This document shows positions 32,941 through 42,419 of a stretch of DNA of 64,000 nt, piece by piece. How positions within the stretch are numbered: position 1 is the first letter of the stretch; each line of letters opens with the position of its first letter. The position numbers and the translations under genes were made by a program. The notes under the pieces are model-generated. The model did not search any database and was not told the DNA's origin. It worked only from the letters and a program-made list of their open reading frames with translations. The stretch comes from DASSQJ01 sp963772645 (GTDB lineage Bacteria > Actinomycetota > Actinomycetes > Actinomycetales > Dermatophilaceae), in assembly GCA_963772645.1 (NCBI GenBank), contig CAVYYD010000004.1, positions 1 through 64,000 of the forward strand, read 5' to 3'.

Positions 32941-34773
32941 TCAGCCGACCATGGTCTGGAGGTGCACGCCGTGCTCGGCCGCGATGAGCTCGGCGGCCCG
33001 CTCGCCGATCATGATCGACGCCGCGTTCGTGTTGCCGCTGACGACGTTCGGCATCACGCTGGCGTCGGCCACCCGCAGTGCGTCGACGCCCAGCACCCGC
33101 AGCCGCGGGTCGACGACGTCACCGATCCGGCAGGTCGAGGTCTCGTGGTAGACGGTCAGCGCGTAGTGCCGCGCCAGGTCCTCGAGCAGGGCGTCGCTCG
33201 GTTCGGCGCCGGCCTGGTGGCGGTGGGCCTGTGCGAGGTGCGGCGGGATGACCGGGTCGCCGAGGCCGCCACCGGGCCAGGCCCGCGCGATCTCCAGCGC
33301 CCGGCGCATGACCGCGACCATGACCCGCGCGTCGTGCGGGTCGTCGAAGTAGTTGAGGTCGATCCGCGGCGCAACGGCCGGGTCCGCGCTGGCCAGGGTG
33401 ACCGACCCCTCGGAGTGCGGCTGCACGGGGTTGGGCAGCAGGACCACCTGGCCGCGGGTCGGGTCGAGGAAGGCCTCGGGGTCCTCGAAGAACGCGCTCG
33501 GTGGGATGCGGAAGACCCCCTCCCAGATCGGCGGGGTGTAGCCGGTGGCGAGGAAGCCGATCTGGGCGTCGTGGGTGTGCTCGTCGCCCAGCCCGGTGGA
33601 GAAGAAGGCGACGGCGTCGTAGAGGGAGGAGGAGGCCAGGCCGCGGCCGGTGCTGAACCACTCCACGAGCCGGCGCTCGGCCTCCGCCCTGACGGCGGCC
33701 AGCGGCTCGGGCAGGTCGGCGTCCTGCGCCGGGTCGGCGGGCAGCGGCCCGGCGGGGGCCCGCAGCGCGTCCGGCCCGAGCGACATGGCGACCTCGGTCA
33801 TCGACTCGCCGATGCCGTCGGCGGCGAACATCAGCGGCGTGTGCAGGTGGTCCTTGAGGTGCCGCCCGACGTCGGGGAGGTCGACGACGCAGTCCACGCC
33901 CACCTCGGCCAGCTCCTCCCGGGCCCCGACCCCGGAGAGCAGGAGGACGTGCGGGGACCCGATCGCGCCCGCGCACAGCACCACCTCGGTGCCGGCGGTC
34001 ACCTCCTCGTGGGCGCCGTCCTCGGTGCGGTAGGCGACGCCGGTCGCGCGCACGGTGCCGTCGCCGGCCTCGAGCAGGACCCGCTCGACGAGGGCGCCGG
34101 TGACCACGGTGAGGTTCTCGCGGTCCATCACCGGTTCGAGGTAGGCGTGGAAGGTGGAGCTGCGCCGGCCGTCCCGGGTCGTGGTCTGGAAGAGCGAGGC
34201 CACCCCGTGGGACTCGCGTCGGTCGCGGCCGTTGTAGTCCCCCTGTTTCAGGCCGGTGGCCCCCGCGGCCTCGACGAACTGGGTCGCCGCCGGCAGGATC
34301 GGCTCGCGCACGGACACCCCCACCGGGCCGTCCGTGCCGTGGGCGTCGAGGTCGGGGTGGAGCTCCGGGTGGTGCACGAAGCCCTCGGCCTTGCGGAAGT
34401 AGGGGAGGACCTCCTCGTAGGACCACCCCTCGGCGCCCGCCTCCGACCACGCGTCGAAGTCCCCGGGGTGCCCGCGAACGTAGGCCATGTAGTTGATGCC
34501 CGAGGAGCCTCCGAGCATCCGGCCGCGGGGGACCATCATCCGGCCGCCGACCAGGCCCTTGCCGACCCCGCCCGGGTCCCCGTCGAACATCCAGTCCGTG
34601 GCCGGGTCGTTCTGCAGGCTGGCGACCGCGGCGGGCATGAGCTCGGCCGGCGGGGGCGGGCCCCCGGCCTCGAGCAGGCACACCCGGACCTCGGGGTCCT
34701 CGCTCAGCCGGGCGGCGACCACGGCCCCGGCCGAACCGGCTCCAACGATGACGTAGTCGTACCTCGAGCCCAT
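32941..34773 (-). CDS. GMC-family FAD oxidoreductase (choline-dehydrogenase-like)
   Basis: A 610-residue flavoprotein. The FAD-binding motif is YVIVGAGSAGAVVAARL at the N-terminus, followed by GRMLGGSSGINYMAYVRGHP and GAIGSPHVLLLSGVG. The C-terminal substrate domain has YHETSTCRIG (catalytic His) and MPNVVSGNTNAASIMIGERAAELI (catalytic Asn). GMC enzymes oxidise alcohols; the closest general type is choline or long-chain alcohol dehydrogenase. No glycine-betaine genes are nearby, so the substrate is open. ATG 34773 is chosen because AGGTGG precedes it; GTG 34782 is the alternative. An insert of about 60 residues near residue 320 is unusual. Confidence 0.88.
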   Translation of the reverse strand: MGSRYDYVIVGAGSAGAVVAARLSEDPEVRVCLLEAGGPPPPAELMPAAVASLQNDPATDWMFDGDPGGVGKGLVGGRMMVPRGRMLGGSSGINYMAYVRGHPGDFDAWSEAGAEGWSYEEVLPYFRKAEGFVHHPELHPDLDAHGTDGPVGVSVREPILPAATQFVEAAGATGLKQGDYNGRDRRESHGVASLFQTTTRDGRRSSTFHAYLEPVMDRENLTVVTGALVERVLLEAGDGTVRATGVAYRTEDGAHEEVTAGTEVVLCAGAIGSPHVLLLSGVGAREELAEVGVDCVVDLPDVGRHLKDHLHTPLMFAADGIGESMTEVAMSLGPDALRAPAGPLPADPAQDADLPEPLAAVRAEAERRLVEWFSTGRGLASSSLYDAVAFFSTGLGDEHTHDAQIGFLATGYTPPIWEGVFRIPPSAFFEDPEAFLDPTRGQVVLLPNPVQPHSEGSVTLASADPAVAPRIDLNYFDDPHDARVMVAVMRRALEIARAWPGGGLGDPVIPPHLAQAHRHQAGAEPSDALLEDLARHYALTVYHETSTCRIGDVVDPRLRVLGVDALRVADASVMPNVVSGNTNAASIMIGERAAELIAAEHGVHLQTMVG

Positions 34774-34887
34774 CACTACCACCTCGTCGTGGTGCCTCGC
34801 CGGTCGGCGGGGACGGTATCGTCACGCAACCACACTCCCGCGGCCCCGACAAGGGAGCGGCTGCCGCGCCGTCGAAGCTCGCGGCGG

Positions 34888-35916
34888 TCAGCGGGCCGGG
34901 GCGCCCACGGCGTGGAGGTGACGGAAGACCCGCGAGTAGGACTCCCAGGCCGTGGTCTCGGTGTACGGCACACCGTGCGCTTCGCAGAGCGGCTTGACGA
35001 CCGCCCGTGCCCGGCGCAGCCGCGAGCGCGGCATCGACGGGAACAGGTGGTGCTCCACCTGGAAGTCGAGGCCGCCGAGCAGCAGTGAGAGCAGCCGGCC
35101 GCCGCGGACGTTGCGGGAGGTCAGCACCTGGCGCAGGAAGGGGTCTGCGCCCTCCTGGGCGGTGAGCACCGGCATCCCCTTGTGGTTGGGCGCGAAGGAC
35201 AGGCCGAGGTAGACCCCCCGCGTCCCCTGGTGCACGGCGACGAAGGTGAGGGCCTGCGCCCAGGGCATCGTGCCGACGACGAGCCAGGCGTAGAGGCCGG
35301 CGTGCAGCCCGATGAGGGCGAGCTCGGGGGTGCGCGCGCGCAGCCCGGGCGCGACCAGGGCACGGAGGCCGGCCACGGTGAGGTTGACCGCCTCGAGGAG
35401 CAGGAGGGGGACGAAGAGCCAGGCCTGGTGGCGGGTGACGAACCGGCGCCACCCGGTCCGCGTGCCCGCGTGGCCGGCGTCGAAGACGAGGACGCCGGGC
35501 TGCACGTCGGGGTCGGCGTCGAGGTCGTTGGGGTGGGCGTGGTGCGCGTTGTGCTTCCCCATCCACCACCCGTAGCTGAGGCCGCACAGCAGGTTGGCGT
35601 GGAGCAGGCCGAGCAGCTGGCACGCACGGCGGTCGTGGGTGACCTGGCGGTGCGCGACGTCGTGGCCGAGGAAGCCGAACTGCGTCGAGACGACCGCGAG
35701 CACGAGGGCGCCGGCGACGACCACCCACCACGACCGTCCCCAGAGCACCAGCCCGGTCACGACGGCGGCGAGGGCGGCCAGGTTCGCGGCGAGGTGCCCG
35801 GTGTGGACCCACGGCCGCGGGCGCAGCAGGCCGGCGGTCCGCACGGCCCCGGCGGCCTCGCGGTAGAGGCCGCCGGGTGCGGTGGAGGTTCTGGTGGTGA
35901 GGGAGGTCGTGGTCAC
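34888..35916 (-). CDS. Membrane fatty-acid desaturase
   Basis: A 342-residue integral membrane di-iron enzyme. Three histidine boxes are present: GFLGHDVAHRQ, MGKHNAHHAHPN and DFQVEHHLFPSMPR, the last with the QxxHH form seen in front-end and some actinobacterial acyl-CoA/lipid desaturases. Hydrophobic segments lie around residues 42-80, 165-190 and 200-225. There is no fused cytochrome b5 or ferredoxin domain and no reductase next door, so electrons come from elsewhere. It introduces a cis double bond in acyl chains; position not predictable. GTG start. Confidence 0.88.
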   Translation of the reverse strand: MTTTSLTTRTSTAPGGLYREAAGAVRTAGLLRPRPWVHTGHLAANLAALAAVVTGLVLWGRSWWVVVAGALVLAVVSTQFGFLGHDVAHRQVTHDRRACQLLGLLHANLLCGLSYGWWMGKHNAHHAHPNDLDADPDVQPGVLVFDAGHAGTRTGWRRFVTRHQAWLFVPLLLLEAVNLTVAGLRALVAPGLRARTPELALIGLHAGLYAWLVVGTMPWAQALTFVAVHQGTRGVYLGLSFAPNHKGMPVLTAQEGADPFLRQVLTSRNVRGGRLLSLLLGGLDFQVEHHLFPSMPRSRLRRARAVVKPLCEAHGVPYTETTAWESYSRVFRHLHAVGAPAR

Positions 35917-36035
35917 AGGGGACTCCGGTCGTCGTGGTTCGCCACCGGTCCCACGGGCAGCCTGACCCGCAAGCCTACGCGTGCCGGCGGCCCCGTGCTA
36001 GGTCACGAACCCGCGGCCGGCGCCCGCCCGGGTGC

Positions 36036-37892
36036 TCAGCGGACGACCGGGGGCACGTCGGGCTCCATGACGAAGTCGATGCCGACGACCACGCCCGAAC
36101 CCGACGGGTTCTGCCGCAGGGCGTTGACGACGTCCTGGCCGAGGTGGTGGTGCAGCGCCTCGTCGGTGAGCTCGTGGGCGATGCCGCCGGAGGCGTCCGC
36201 CCTCGTCCTCAGGGCGTCGGCGACGGCGCCGGCCGCCGTCTCGCCCCTGGTCACGGCGTGGGCGACGGTGTCGCCGACCTGCCGCGCGACGTCGAGCCCG
36301 CCGGCGTGCTGCAGTGGGTGCGCGACGTCGACGGCGCGGGGGGCGTGGGCGATGTCGTGGACCTCCTTCGGTGGCAGCGGCTGCGGGTTCAGCGCCACCT
36401 GGTCGACGGCCGAGGCGTGGCCGGCCAGCGCGTCGACGCGGAGCCTGGCGAGGTCGGCGAGGTGCGCCGGGGGGTGGACCGTGACGAACCCCTGCCACCC
36501 GTGGGCGACGCCGGTGACCTTCCCGTCGTGCCCGGTGAAGCGGTACCCGTCGGCGAGGTCGCAGGTGAGGGTGAGCGGGACGTCGGTCGCGACGTCGACG
36601 AGCCGGTAGTGCCGCCGACCGGTGCTCGCGTCGTCGTCGCGCCACAGGGCGGCCATCCGGCTGACGACGAGGTCGGTGCCGAACGGCGCCCCCTTGTCGA
36701 CGTGGGTGCGCGCCGTGACGACGAGGTCGCTGGTGCCGAGCAGGAACTCGGTCTGCAGCCGGGTGAACTCGGCGCTGCCGACGAGCCCGACGAACCGGCT
36801 GGCGACCGCCGCGCGCAGGTCGGCGGCTGCCGAGACCGTGGCGTCGGGCGGTAGCGCGGCGAGTGCTGCGGCGAGGGGGGACTGGTCCGCCGGCGCACTC
36901 ACCGCGGTGCGCGCGTGGTCGGCGCCGGTGAGGATGTCGCCGTGGGCCACCCCGGCCGGTGCGACCGGGGCGATGCCGATCTGGGCAACGGCCACCCGAC
37001 GGTTGAGCACCGCGGCGGCGGCCGAGCTGACCACGTCGGCGTCCCGGAGCCGTCCGAGCACGACCACGGCACTGTTCGTCGGGTGCCCGTAGTCGGCCGG
37101 CCAGGTGACCTCCCCCTCGACGACGCCGGAACGGTCGAAGCCGCGGGCGGTGAGCAGCACCTCGAGGGTGTCCGCCGGGGCGCCCGGCAGGCTGAGGCCG
37201 TGCAGCCCGCCGCCGCCGTCGAGCTGGTTCACCACCGACTCGAGGAACCAGTAGCCGTCCGCGGCCAGCCGGGTCAGCCGGTCGTTGAGCGGGCCGAGGG
37301 CGCGGTTGGCGTAGGGGGCGAAGTCGGTCTCGCCGAGGAAGCCCTCGAGCATCCGCACGTAGTCGTCCCCGGAGAGCCAGGCCCAGATCGCGTCGACGAC
37401 GAAGAGCACGTCCGCCACGAAGTTGTCCGGCTCGAGGTCGGCGCCGAGGACGCGGATCGACTCGAACGACGAGGCCGTGACCGGCCCGGTCAACGGGGGC
37501 ACCCTCAGTCGGTAGGTGAAGGTCAGCCCGAAGGAGAACCGGAAGGCCGGGTCGGCCCAGGAGCCGAGCGGGGTCGGTTGGGTGGCGTGCGCGGTGATCG
37601 TGTTCGTCATCGTCGTGACGTCGACGAGGAGGTCGCCGTCGGGTGCCCGGTCGACCGTGAAGGACAGGTCGGGGGAGAGGGCGATCCCGATGTCGTACAG
37701 GCTCACCCCGTGGGCGATGAGGTCGCCCCGGCCCAGGCGCTGGGTGAGGAACCCGACGAGTCGTGGGCGGTACTCGTCCCACGCCTCGTTCGCCGCGGCG
37801 TCGAGGACGTGCGGGACGTAGGTCTCGGCGCGCGGGGCCGCGTCGCCCAGGGCTGAGGCGAGGCCGATGCCGCCGCCGACGGGGAATGCCAT
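36036..37892 (-). CDS. 618-aa protein of unknown function with LNPQPLPP motif
   Basis: GAGGAG precedes ATG 37892. I recognise no enzymatic domain. The first 330 residues are rich in predicted beta-strand and aromatic residues (LSFTVDRAPDGDLLVDVTTMTNTI, FRFSFGLTFTYRLRVPP), then a mixed middle with SAEFTRLQTEFLLGTSDLVVTAR. At about residues 501-508 stands LNPQPLPP, and the tail beyond it is His/Ala-rich, ending with VVVGIDFVMEPDVPPVVR. There is no signal peptide or membrane helix. It is the last gene of a seven-gene operon with an intracellular subtilisin and an alpha/beta hydrolase. The motif may be a docking tag or processing site; this is speculation. Confidence 0.75.
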   Translation of the reverse strand: MAFPVGGGIGLASALGDAAPRAETYVPHVLDAAANEAWDEYRPRLVGFLTQRLGRGDLIAHGVSLYDIGIALSPDLSFTVDRAPDGDLLVDVTTMTNTITAHATQPTPLGSWADPAFRFSFGLTFTYRLRVPPLTGPVTASSFESIRVLGADLEPDNFVADVLFVVDAIWAWLSGDDYVRMLEGFLGETDFAPYANRALGPLNDRLTRLAADGYWFLESVVNQLDGGGGLHGLSLPGAPADTLEVLLTARGFDRSGVVEGEVTWPADYGHPTNSAVVVLGRLRDADVVSSAAAAVLNRRVAVAQIGIAPVAPAGVAHGDILTGADHARTAVSAPADQSPLAAALAALPPDATVSAAADLRAAVASRFVGLVGSAEFTRLQTEFLLGTSDLVVTARTHVDKGAPFGTDLVVSRMAALWRDDDASTGRRHYRLVDVATDVPLTLTCDLADGYRFTGHDGKVTGVAHGWQGFVTVHPPAHLADLARLRVDALAGHASAVDQVALNPQPLPPKEVHDIAHAPRAVDVAHPLQHAGGLDVARQVGDTVAHAVTRGETAAGAVADALRTRADASGGIAHELTDEALHHHLGQDVVNALRQNPSGSGVVVGIDFVMEPDVPPVVR

Positions 37893-37998
37893 GGTGATCT
37901 CCTCGGGTAGTCCGGCAGGCTGCGGACGGCGAGCCTGCGAGGTGCGGCGCACCTGCGGGTGCGTCGCGGGGGTCCTCGGCGACCGGTGCGGGTCGGGG

Positions 37999-39315
37999 TC
38001 AGACCGCCGGGGCGGCGAGGACGCTCTGGAGGACGGCATTGGCGACCTGCGTGTTGCTCACATCGCCGTGTCCGGAGATGAACCGGTCCGACAACAGGTT
38101 GTGGATGCGTCCGGCCGCCAGGTGATAGGTCGCCCCGACGTCCTGGAGCGCCTGGCTGTCGTCGGCCTCCGGGGTGTGCTGGGCCCCGTTGCTGCCGAGG
38201 CCGCCGAAGGGGCTGTCGGCGTCACCGATCGCCGAGGACGCCTGGCCGGCGACGCTGGAGGCGATGGCGTACGCGATCCCGACCGCCTTGTCGTTGCGCG
38301 TATGGGTGACCACCATCGGCCCGGAGAGCCGGCGCTCGTCGACCATCCGGCGGAACCCACCGGGGTGCCCCGGCTCCCACTCCCGGGCGAACGAGTTGTG
38401 GGAGAAGGCGGCCTGCAGCAGGCTCATCGAGCCGACCTGGCCGGCGCCCGGCAGGGCGTTGGCGGCGGCGGTGACGAGCCGGGCGCCGAAGCTGTGCCCG
38501 ACGAGGTGCAGTCTCGCCCGGGCGGCGGCCCGGTCGTGGAGCACCGGCGCCACCGACCCGTCCCCGATGCGTCCCGCCCGCGCCTTCATCTCGTAGTACG
38601 TCACGTAGTTGAGCAGCGCCCGCCCCGTCGACCACAGGTGGGTCAGCGCGGACCCGAGCCCCGCGGCGCCGCCCGGCTCGCCGGTCCCCCCACCCCCGCC
38701 GGTGACGCCGCCCCCGAGCTCGGCGCCGAGCGAGAGCGTCAGCATGGCGGTCCTCAGCCGGTCCAGGAGGTCGGGCCCGTCGAGGTCGAAGAGCTGGTCC
38801 GCGGCGTCGGCGGGCTCGGCGGCGGCGGGGCTCACGAGCGACCTCAGCAGGTCGGCGTACTCGCGCTGGGCCTTGGGCGACCCGTCGAGGCGGCCGGCGA
38901 GCCGAGCCGCCCGGTCGAGCACCTCGTCGGCGTCCGGCGCCTCGAACGCGTCGGCCATCGCGCGCAGGTCCTCCGGCAGGCTCGGGTCCGCGTCGCCGAG
39001 GCTCGCGGCCCCGCCGGGGATCAGCGCGCTGTCCGCGAACCGCTTCGACGGCCAGAGGATCCCGACGACGCCGACCGAGCGGCCACCGAGGTCGATCGAC
39101 GAGGTCCGGTGCACCGTGTCGATGCTCCCGACGATGTCGCGGTAGAGGCGCCGCGCCTCGTCCATGTCGTTGTTCCAGCCGTGCGAGAGGACGAGGAGGT
39201 CGGTCACCTCCTCGGCCAGCTGCTGCACCGCGGCAGCCTGCTCCGGGTCCACGGGCGACCCGTCCTTGGCGAACTCGAGCTCGCGGTACGGGTGGCCCTG
39301 CAGTTCGGTCACCAT
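37999..39315 (-). CDS. Alpha/beta-hydrolase of the subtilisin operon, 438 aa
   Basis: Strong ribosome site (GGAGG) before ATG 39315. The hydrolase fold begins with LLVLSHGWNNDMDEARRLY (residues 40-58, oxyanion HGW) and the nucleophile elbow is LHLVGHSFGARLVTAAANAL with Ser275. An acid may lie in THTRNDKAVGIAY (Asp near 325) and a late histidine in VGATYHLAAGRIHNLLSDRFISGHGDV. Between them is a 150-residue helical and Gly-rich insertion. No signal peptide, so it works in the cytoplasm. It resembles serine esterases generally, but not a characterised family. It lies nine bases after the protease gene. Confidence 0.7.
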   Translation of the reverse strand: MVTELQGHPYRELEFAKDGSPVDPEQAAAVQQLAEEVTDLLVLSHGWNNDMDEARRLYRDIVGSIDTVHRTSSIDLGGRSVGVVGILWPSKRFADSALIPGGAASLGDADPSLPEDLRAMADAFEAPDADEVLDRAARLAGRLDGSPKAQREYADLLRSLVSPAAAEPADAADQLFDLDGPDLLDRLRTAMLTLSLGAELGGGVTGGGGGTGEPGGAAGLGSALTHLWSTGRALLNYVTYYEMKARAGRIGDGSVAPVLHDRAAARARLHLVGHSFGARLVTAAANALPGAGQVGSMSLLQAAFSHNSFAREWEPGHPGGFRRMVDERRLSGPMVVTHTRNDKAVGIAYAIASSVAGQASSAIGDADSPFGGLGSNGAQHTPEADDSQALQDVGATYHLAAGRIHNLLSDRFISGHGDVSNTQVANAVLQSVLAAPAV

Positions 39316-39324
39316 CTCGACCTC

Positions 39325-40809
39325 CTACACCGACTGGATGGCGCGCATGGCATCGACGAGGCCATGGCCCTGGAACTCCGGCACGCGGCCGAGGTCGGTC
39401 GCGGTGGAGGTGAAGATCTGCTTCACCTGCTCGGGGCGCCCGATGAACTCGCGGCGGATCGAGAGGAAGGCCGCGATGACCCCCGAGACGTGCGGGGCGG
39501 CCATGCTCGTGCCGCTCTCCTCCACGTACTGCACGCTGCGGCCGACGATCCCGGTGGCCTTCTCGCGCATCGCCCCGGCCGCCGCCGAGAGGATGCGTTC
39601 CCCGGGGGCGACGAGGTCGGGCTTGGCCCGCCCGTCGCCGGTCGGGCCCTTGGACGAGAAGTAGGAGACGCCGTACACGTGCGGGGAGTCCCGGTGCGTC
39701 GACCCGACGGTGATGGCGCCGGCCGCGTTCCCGGGGTCGTTGATCGTCAGCGGCCGCCCGGCCGCACCGGCGTGCATCGTCAGCGCGTCCGCGGCGAAGG
39801 CGTACCCGCTGTTGCCCGCCGCGACGACGACGACCACCCCGCTGCGCACCATCCGGTCGACCTCGACGCACAGCGGGCTCTGCCCGCAGGCGAACCACTC
39901 CGGGTCGAAGTCGTAGCCGAGGCTGAGGTTGACGCCGTGGATCCGCAGCCGCCGACCGTGGTCGTTGACCTGCTGGATGGCGTCGAGGGCGGTGAGGACG
40001 GCGCCGGTCCCGCCGACGCCCTTGTCGTCCAAGACCTTGTAGCTGACGATCGAGCACTGCGGCGCGATCCCGGAGATCGACGGGAGCGGCGCCAGCTCGC
40101 CGGAGACCTCGCCCGCCTCGTCGCGCACCATCCGCACCGCGGTCAGCGGGTGGCCCGGTGGTGCCGTCCGGCGGCCCGCGATGATCCCCGCGACGTGCGT
40201 GCCGTGCCCGTTGGCGTCGCGGCCTGCGTCCCCCTGGGCCGAGGTGAAGTCCCGGTGCTCCAGCCCGGAGCTGCGCAGGTTGTCGAACTCCCGGAAGTGG
40301 GGGTGGCGCGCGTCGACGCCGGTGTCGAGGACGGCCCAGCAGATGTTCTTGCCGAAGGCCGCGTAGGCCGCGTGCGCGGCATCCGCCTTGACCGTCGAGA
40401 TCGAGCGGTCCAGGAGCGCCCTGACCTCGAAGTCCGGCCAGATCCGGAAGATCGGCTTGCCGGAGCCGGCGTTGCTGCGGGCCAGGGCGATGATGACCGC
40501 GGGCTGGAGGCGGCCCAGGAGGTACGGCCCACCGACCATCGGGTCCGCGACGCCCTGGTCCACGCCCGGCTCACCGGCCGTGGAGCACGCCTCGTCGATG
40601 AGCCGGAGCGCGAGCTCGATGGCGGCGGCCCGGTCCGGGGTGAAGTCGAGGTTGAGGTCGAGGACCACCGGGATGGGGGTGGTGTCGCCGCGGCCCGCTG
40701 CCGCGTCCATCCGCGCCAGGAGCGGCACGGCGATGACCGTTCGGTCCTGGGACCGCGGGTCGTACCGGCCGCGGGCGCCCCGGGCGGGCTCGTTCGGTGG
40801 GGTGGACAC
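39325..40809 (-). CDS. Intracellular S8 (subtilisin) serine peptidase, 494 aa
   Basis: The S8 triad is complete: Asp162 in AVLDTGVD, His205 in NGHGTHVAG and Ser435 in SGTSMAAPHVSG, with the oxyanion Asn333 in VAAGNSG. The first ~150 residues form a separate domain (PVVLDLNLDFTPDRAAAIELALRLIDEA, then VIIALARSN and IFRIWPDFEVRALLD) that could be a propeptide or a substrate/partner-recognition domain. No signal peptide or membrane anchor is present, so this protease acts inside the cell. GTG 40809 follows the upstream gene after six bases. Its targets may be products of the same operon; that is inference. Confidence 0.88.
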   Translation of the reverse strand: MSTPPNEPARGARGRYDPRSQDRTVIAVPLLARMDAAAGRGDTTPIPVVLDLNLDFTPDRAAAIELALRLIDEACSTAGEPGVDQGVADPMVGGPYLLGRLQPAVIIALARSNAGSGKPIFRIWPDFEVRALLDRSISTVKADAAHAAYAAFGKNICWAVLDTGVDARHPHFREFDNLRSSGLEHRDFTSAQGDAGRDANGHGTHVAGIIAGRRTAPPGHPLTAVRMVRDEAGEVSGELAPLPSISGIAPQCSIVSYKVLDDKGVGGTGAVLTALDAIQQVNDHGRRLRIHGVNLSLGYDFDPEWFACGQSPLCVEVDRMVRSGVVVVVAAGNSGYAFAADALTMHAGAAGRPLTINDPGNAAGAITVGSTHRDSPHVYGVSYFSSKGPTGDGRAKPDLVAPGERILSAAAGAMREKATGIVGRSVQYVEESGTSMAAPHVSGVIAAFLSIRREFIGRPEQVKQIFTSTATDLGRVPEFQGHGLVDAMRAIQSV

Positions 40810-40815
40810 GGCCGG

Positions 40816-42075
40816 TCACCCGGCCACGGCGTCGAGGCGGGCGTCGGTGTCCACCGCCACCGGGCGGGTTCGGTGCCTCCCGACGGTGGCCCGGTCGCCG
40901 AGGGCGACCGCCAGCCGGGCGAGGAGCTCGGCGGCCTGGCTCGCCGACGGGGAGTCGGTCAGCCCGAGCGCGTGCGCGGCCGCGAGCAGCTCCCGCAGGG
41001 CGGCGAACTGCCGGGCGCGCACCGACCGGAGCGCCCCCACGGTCAGCAGGAAGGGCGCGAGGGCGTCCTGCCCCGGCCGGTCCAGGCGGGCGAGGACCCG
41101 GCTCCAGTGCGGCGGCTGCGCGCCCGGCGCCAGGAAGGCCAGCAGCCGTGCGGCGGCACCGTCCACGGCCCCCTCCGTCGGCACCGTCCGCGGTGGGGTG
41201 AGACCGGCCCCGAGCGCCGCGGAGCACAGCAGCCCCATGACCAGGACGGTGTGGTAGGTGCTGGCGAGCAGCAGGTCGGTGTGAGCCTCGCCGCTGAGGG
41301 TCCGGAGCCGGTCGACGTCGACGGAGGGGCTCGGTAGGAAGCCCGCCTCGTCCTCCACCTCGGCCAGGACGGCGAACCCGAACGCGGCCGCGGCCGACCA
41401 TCTCCGGCGGGTCAGGGGCCAGGCGAGGAGCAGCTCGCCGGCGAGGTCGTAGTCCTCCCCGTCCAGGGCCCGGGCGAGTGCACCCTCCGCCTCGGCGCAG
41501 ATCGCCCGCACCGAGCGCGGCCAGGTGCCCGGGCGCAGGCCGAGGTCGCCGACGTACATGACGGCGTGCGAGAAGGCGTAGAGGTCCTCACGGCCCCCGC
41601 CGTACAGGTCCAGGCCCTGCTCGAGCGTCGTGCCGGCGGCCCACGACGGCCCGGCGGCGGCCCCGTCGGCGGCGCCGTCCGCCCCACCACCGAGCAGCCA
41701 GTGGACCTCGAGCCGGCGATGCGGCGGGCGTTCCCGGCCGTCGGCGCACTGCGCGGCACGCGCCGCGGCGAGGACGGCGTCGGCCCGCGGGTCGGGCCGG
41801 CCGAGCCGGCGCAGCATCAGGTGCGCCTGGGCGTAGTCCGTCGCCGCTGTGGGCTCGAGGGCCATCCCGGTCAGCGCCCGCTCGCCGCGGGCCCACGGCT
41901 CGAGGTGGTCGCACAGCCCGCGGACGGCGGCGACCACCGCCGGCTCGCCGACCGCCGAGGCGGCCAGGGCGAGCAGCGCCGCCTCGGCGACCACCTTCTC
42001 GGGGCGCACCGAGAGCGAGCCGTCGGGGTCCTCGAACCCGCGGTCGCCGAACCGGTCCACCACCGTGGTGGCCAC
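40816..42075 (-). CDS. Helical protein of unknown function (DUF6895-like?), 419+ aa
   Basis: An Ala/Leu-rich all-helical protein with motifs such as EDPDGSLSVRPEKVVAEAALLALA, YAQAHLMLRRLGRPD, GREDLYAFSHAVMYVGDLG, YDLAGELLLAWPLT and GEAHTDLLLASTYHTVLVMGLLCSAAL. The pattern recalls DUF6895, a family known mainly from actinomycete biosynthetic and uncharacterised clusters; I am not certain. The annotated start is GTG 42075, but the coding character (DERWDRGDLVRRLLRALD) extends upstream to an ATC codon at 42138, directly after the previous gene's stop, so the true start may be earlier. It is a middle gene of the seven-gene operon. Confidence 0.65.
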   Translation of the reverse strand: MATTVVDRFGDRGFEDPDGSLSVRPEKVVAEAALLALAASAVGEPAVVAAVRGLCDHLEPWARGERALTGMALEPTAATDYAQAHLMLRRLGRPDPRADAVLAAARAAQCADGRERPPHRRLEVHWLLGGGADGAADGAAAGPSWAAGTTLEQGLDLYGGGREDLYAFSHAVMYVGDLGLRPGTWPRSVRAICAEAEGALARALDGEDYDLAGELLLAWPLTRRRWSAAAAFGFAVLAEVEDEAGFLPSPSVDVDRLRTLSGEAHTDLLLASTYHTVLVMGLLCSAALGAGLTPPRTVPTEGAVDGAAARLLAFLAPGAQPPHWSRVLARLDRPGQDALAPFLLTVGALRSVRARQFAALRELLAAAHALGLTDSPSASQAAELLARLAVALGDRATVGRHRTRPVAVDTDARLDAVAG

Positions 42076-42141
42076 GTCGAGCGCACGGAGCAGCCGGCGG
42101 ACCAGGTCGCCCCGGTCCCACCGCTCGTCGGCGGCGATGGG

Positions 42142-42390
42142 TCAGCCCTGGAGCTCGGACGCCTGCTCGCGCAGGGCGCCCAGGTCCCTGATCGGGCCCC
42201 CGAGCGGACCGGGGAACCGGTAGACCCACACCATCATCCGCATGGTGAGGCAGAAGCTCTCCCAGGGCTCGTCCTGCAGGGCCATCGCCGGGCCGAGCTT
42301 GGCGACCGTGGCACCGATCGCCTCGAAGTCGACTGCCTTGGTCTCCAGCAGCTCTCGGACCACCTCCTGGTGGTCGACGTGTTCGGCCAT
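42142..42390 (-). CDS. 82-aa protein of the subtilisin operon
   Basis: A very good ribosome site (GAGGAGG) precedes ATG 42390. The product starts MAEHVDHQEVVRELLETKAV and has LGPAMALQDEPWESFCLTMRMMVWVYRFPGP, ending in a charged helix. I recognise no family. Its small size and acidic/aromatic composition suit an adaptor or a protease substrate. In the seven-gene group only the subtilisin could process it, which is speculation. In-frame ATG 42423 upstream is an alternative, but has a poorer ribosome site. Confidence 0.65.
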   Translation of the reverse strand: MAEHVDHQEVVRELLETKAVDFEAIGATVAKLGPAMALQDEPWESFCLTMRMMVWVYRFPGPLGGPIRDLGALREQASELQG

Positions 42391-42419
42391 CGTTGCCCTC
42401 CTCGGAGCGTGGGACTGGG

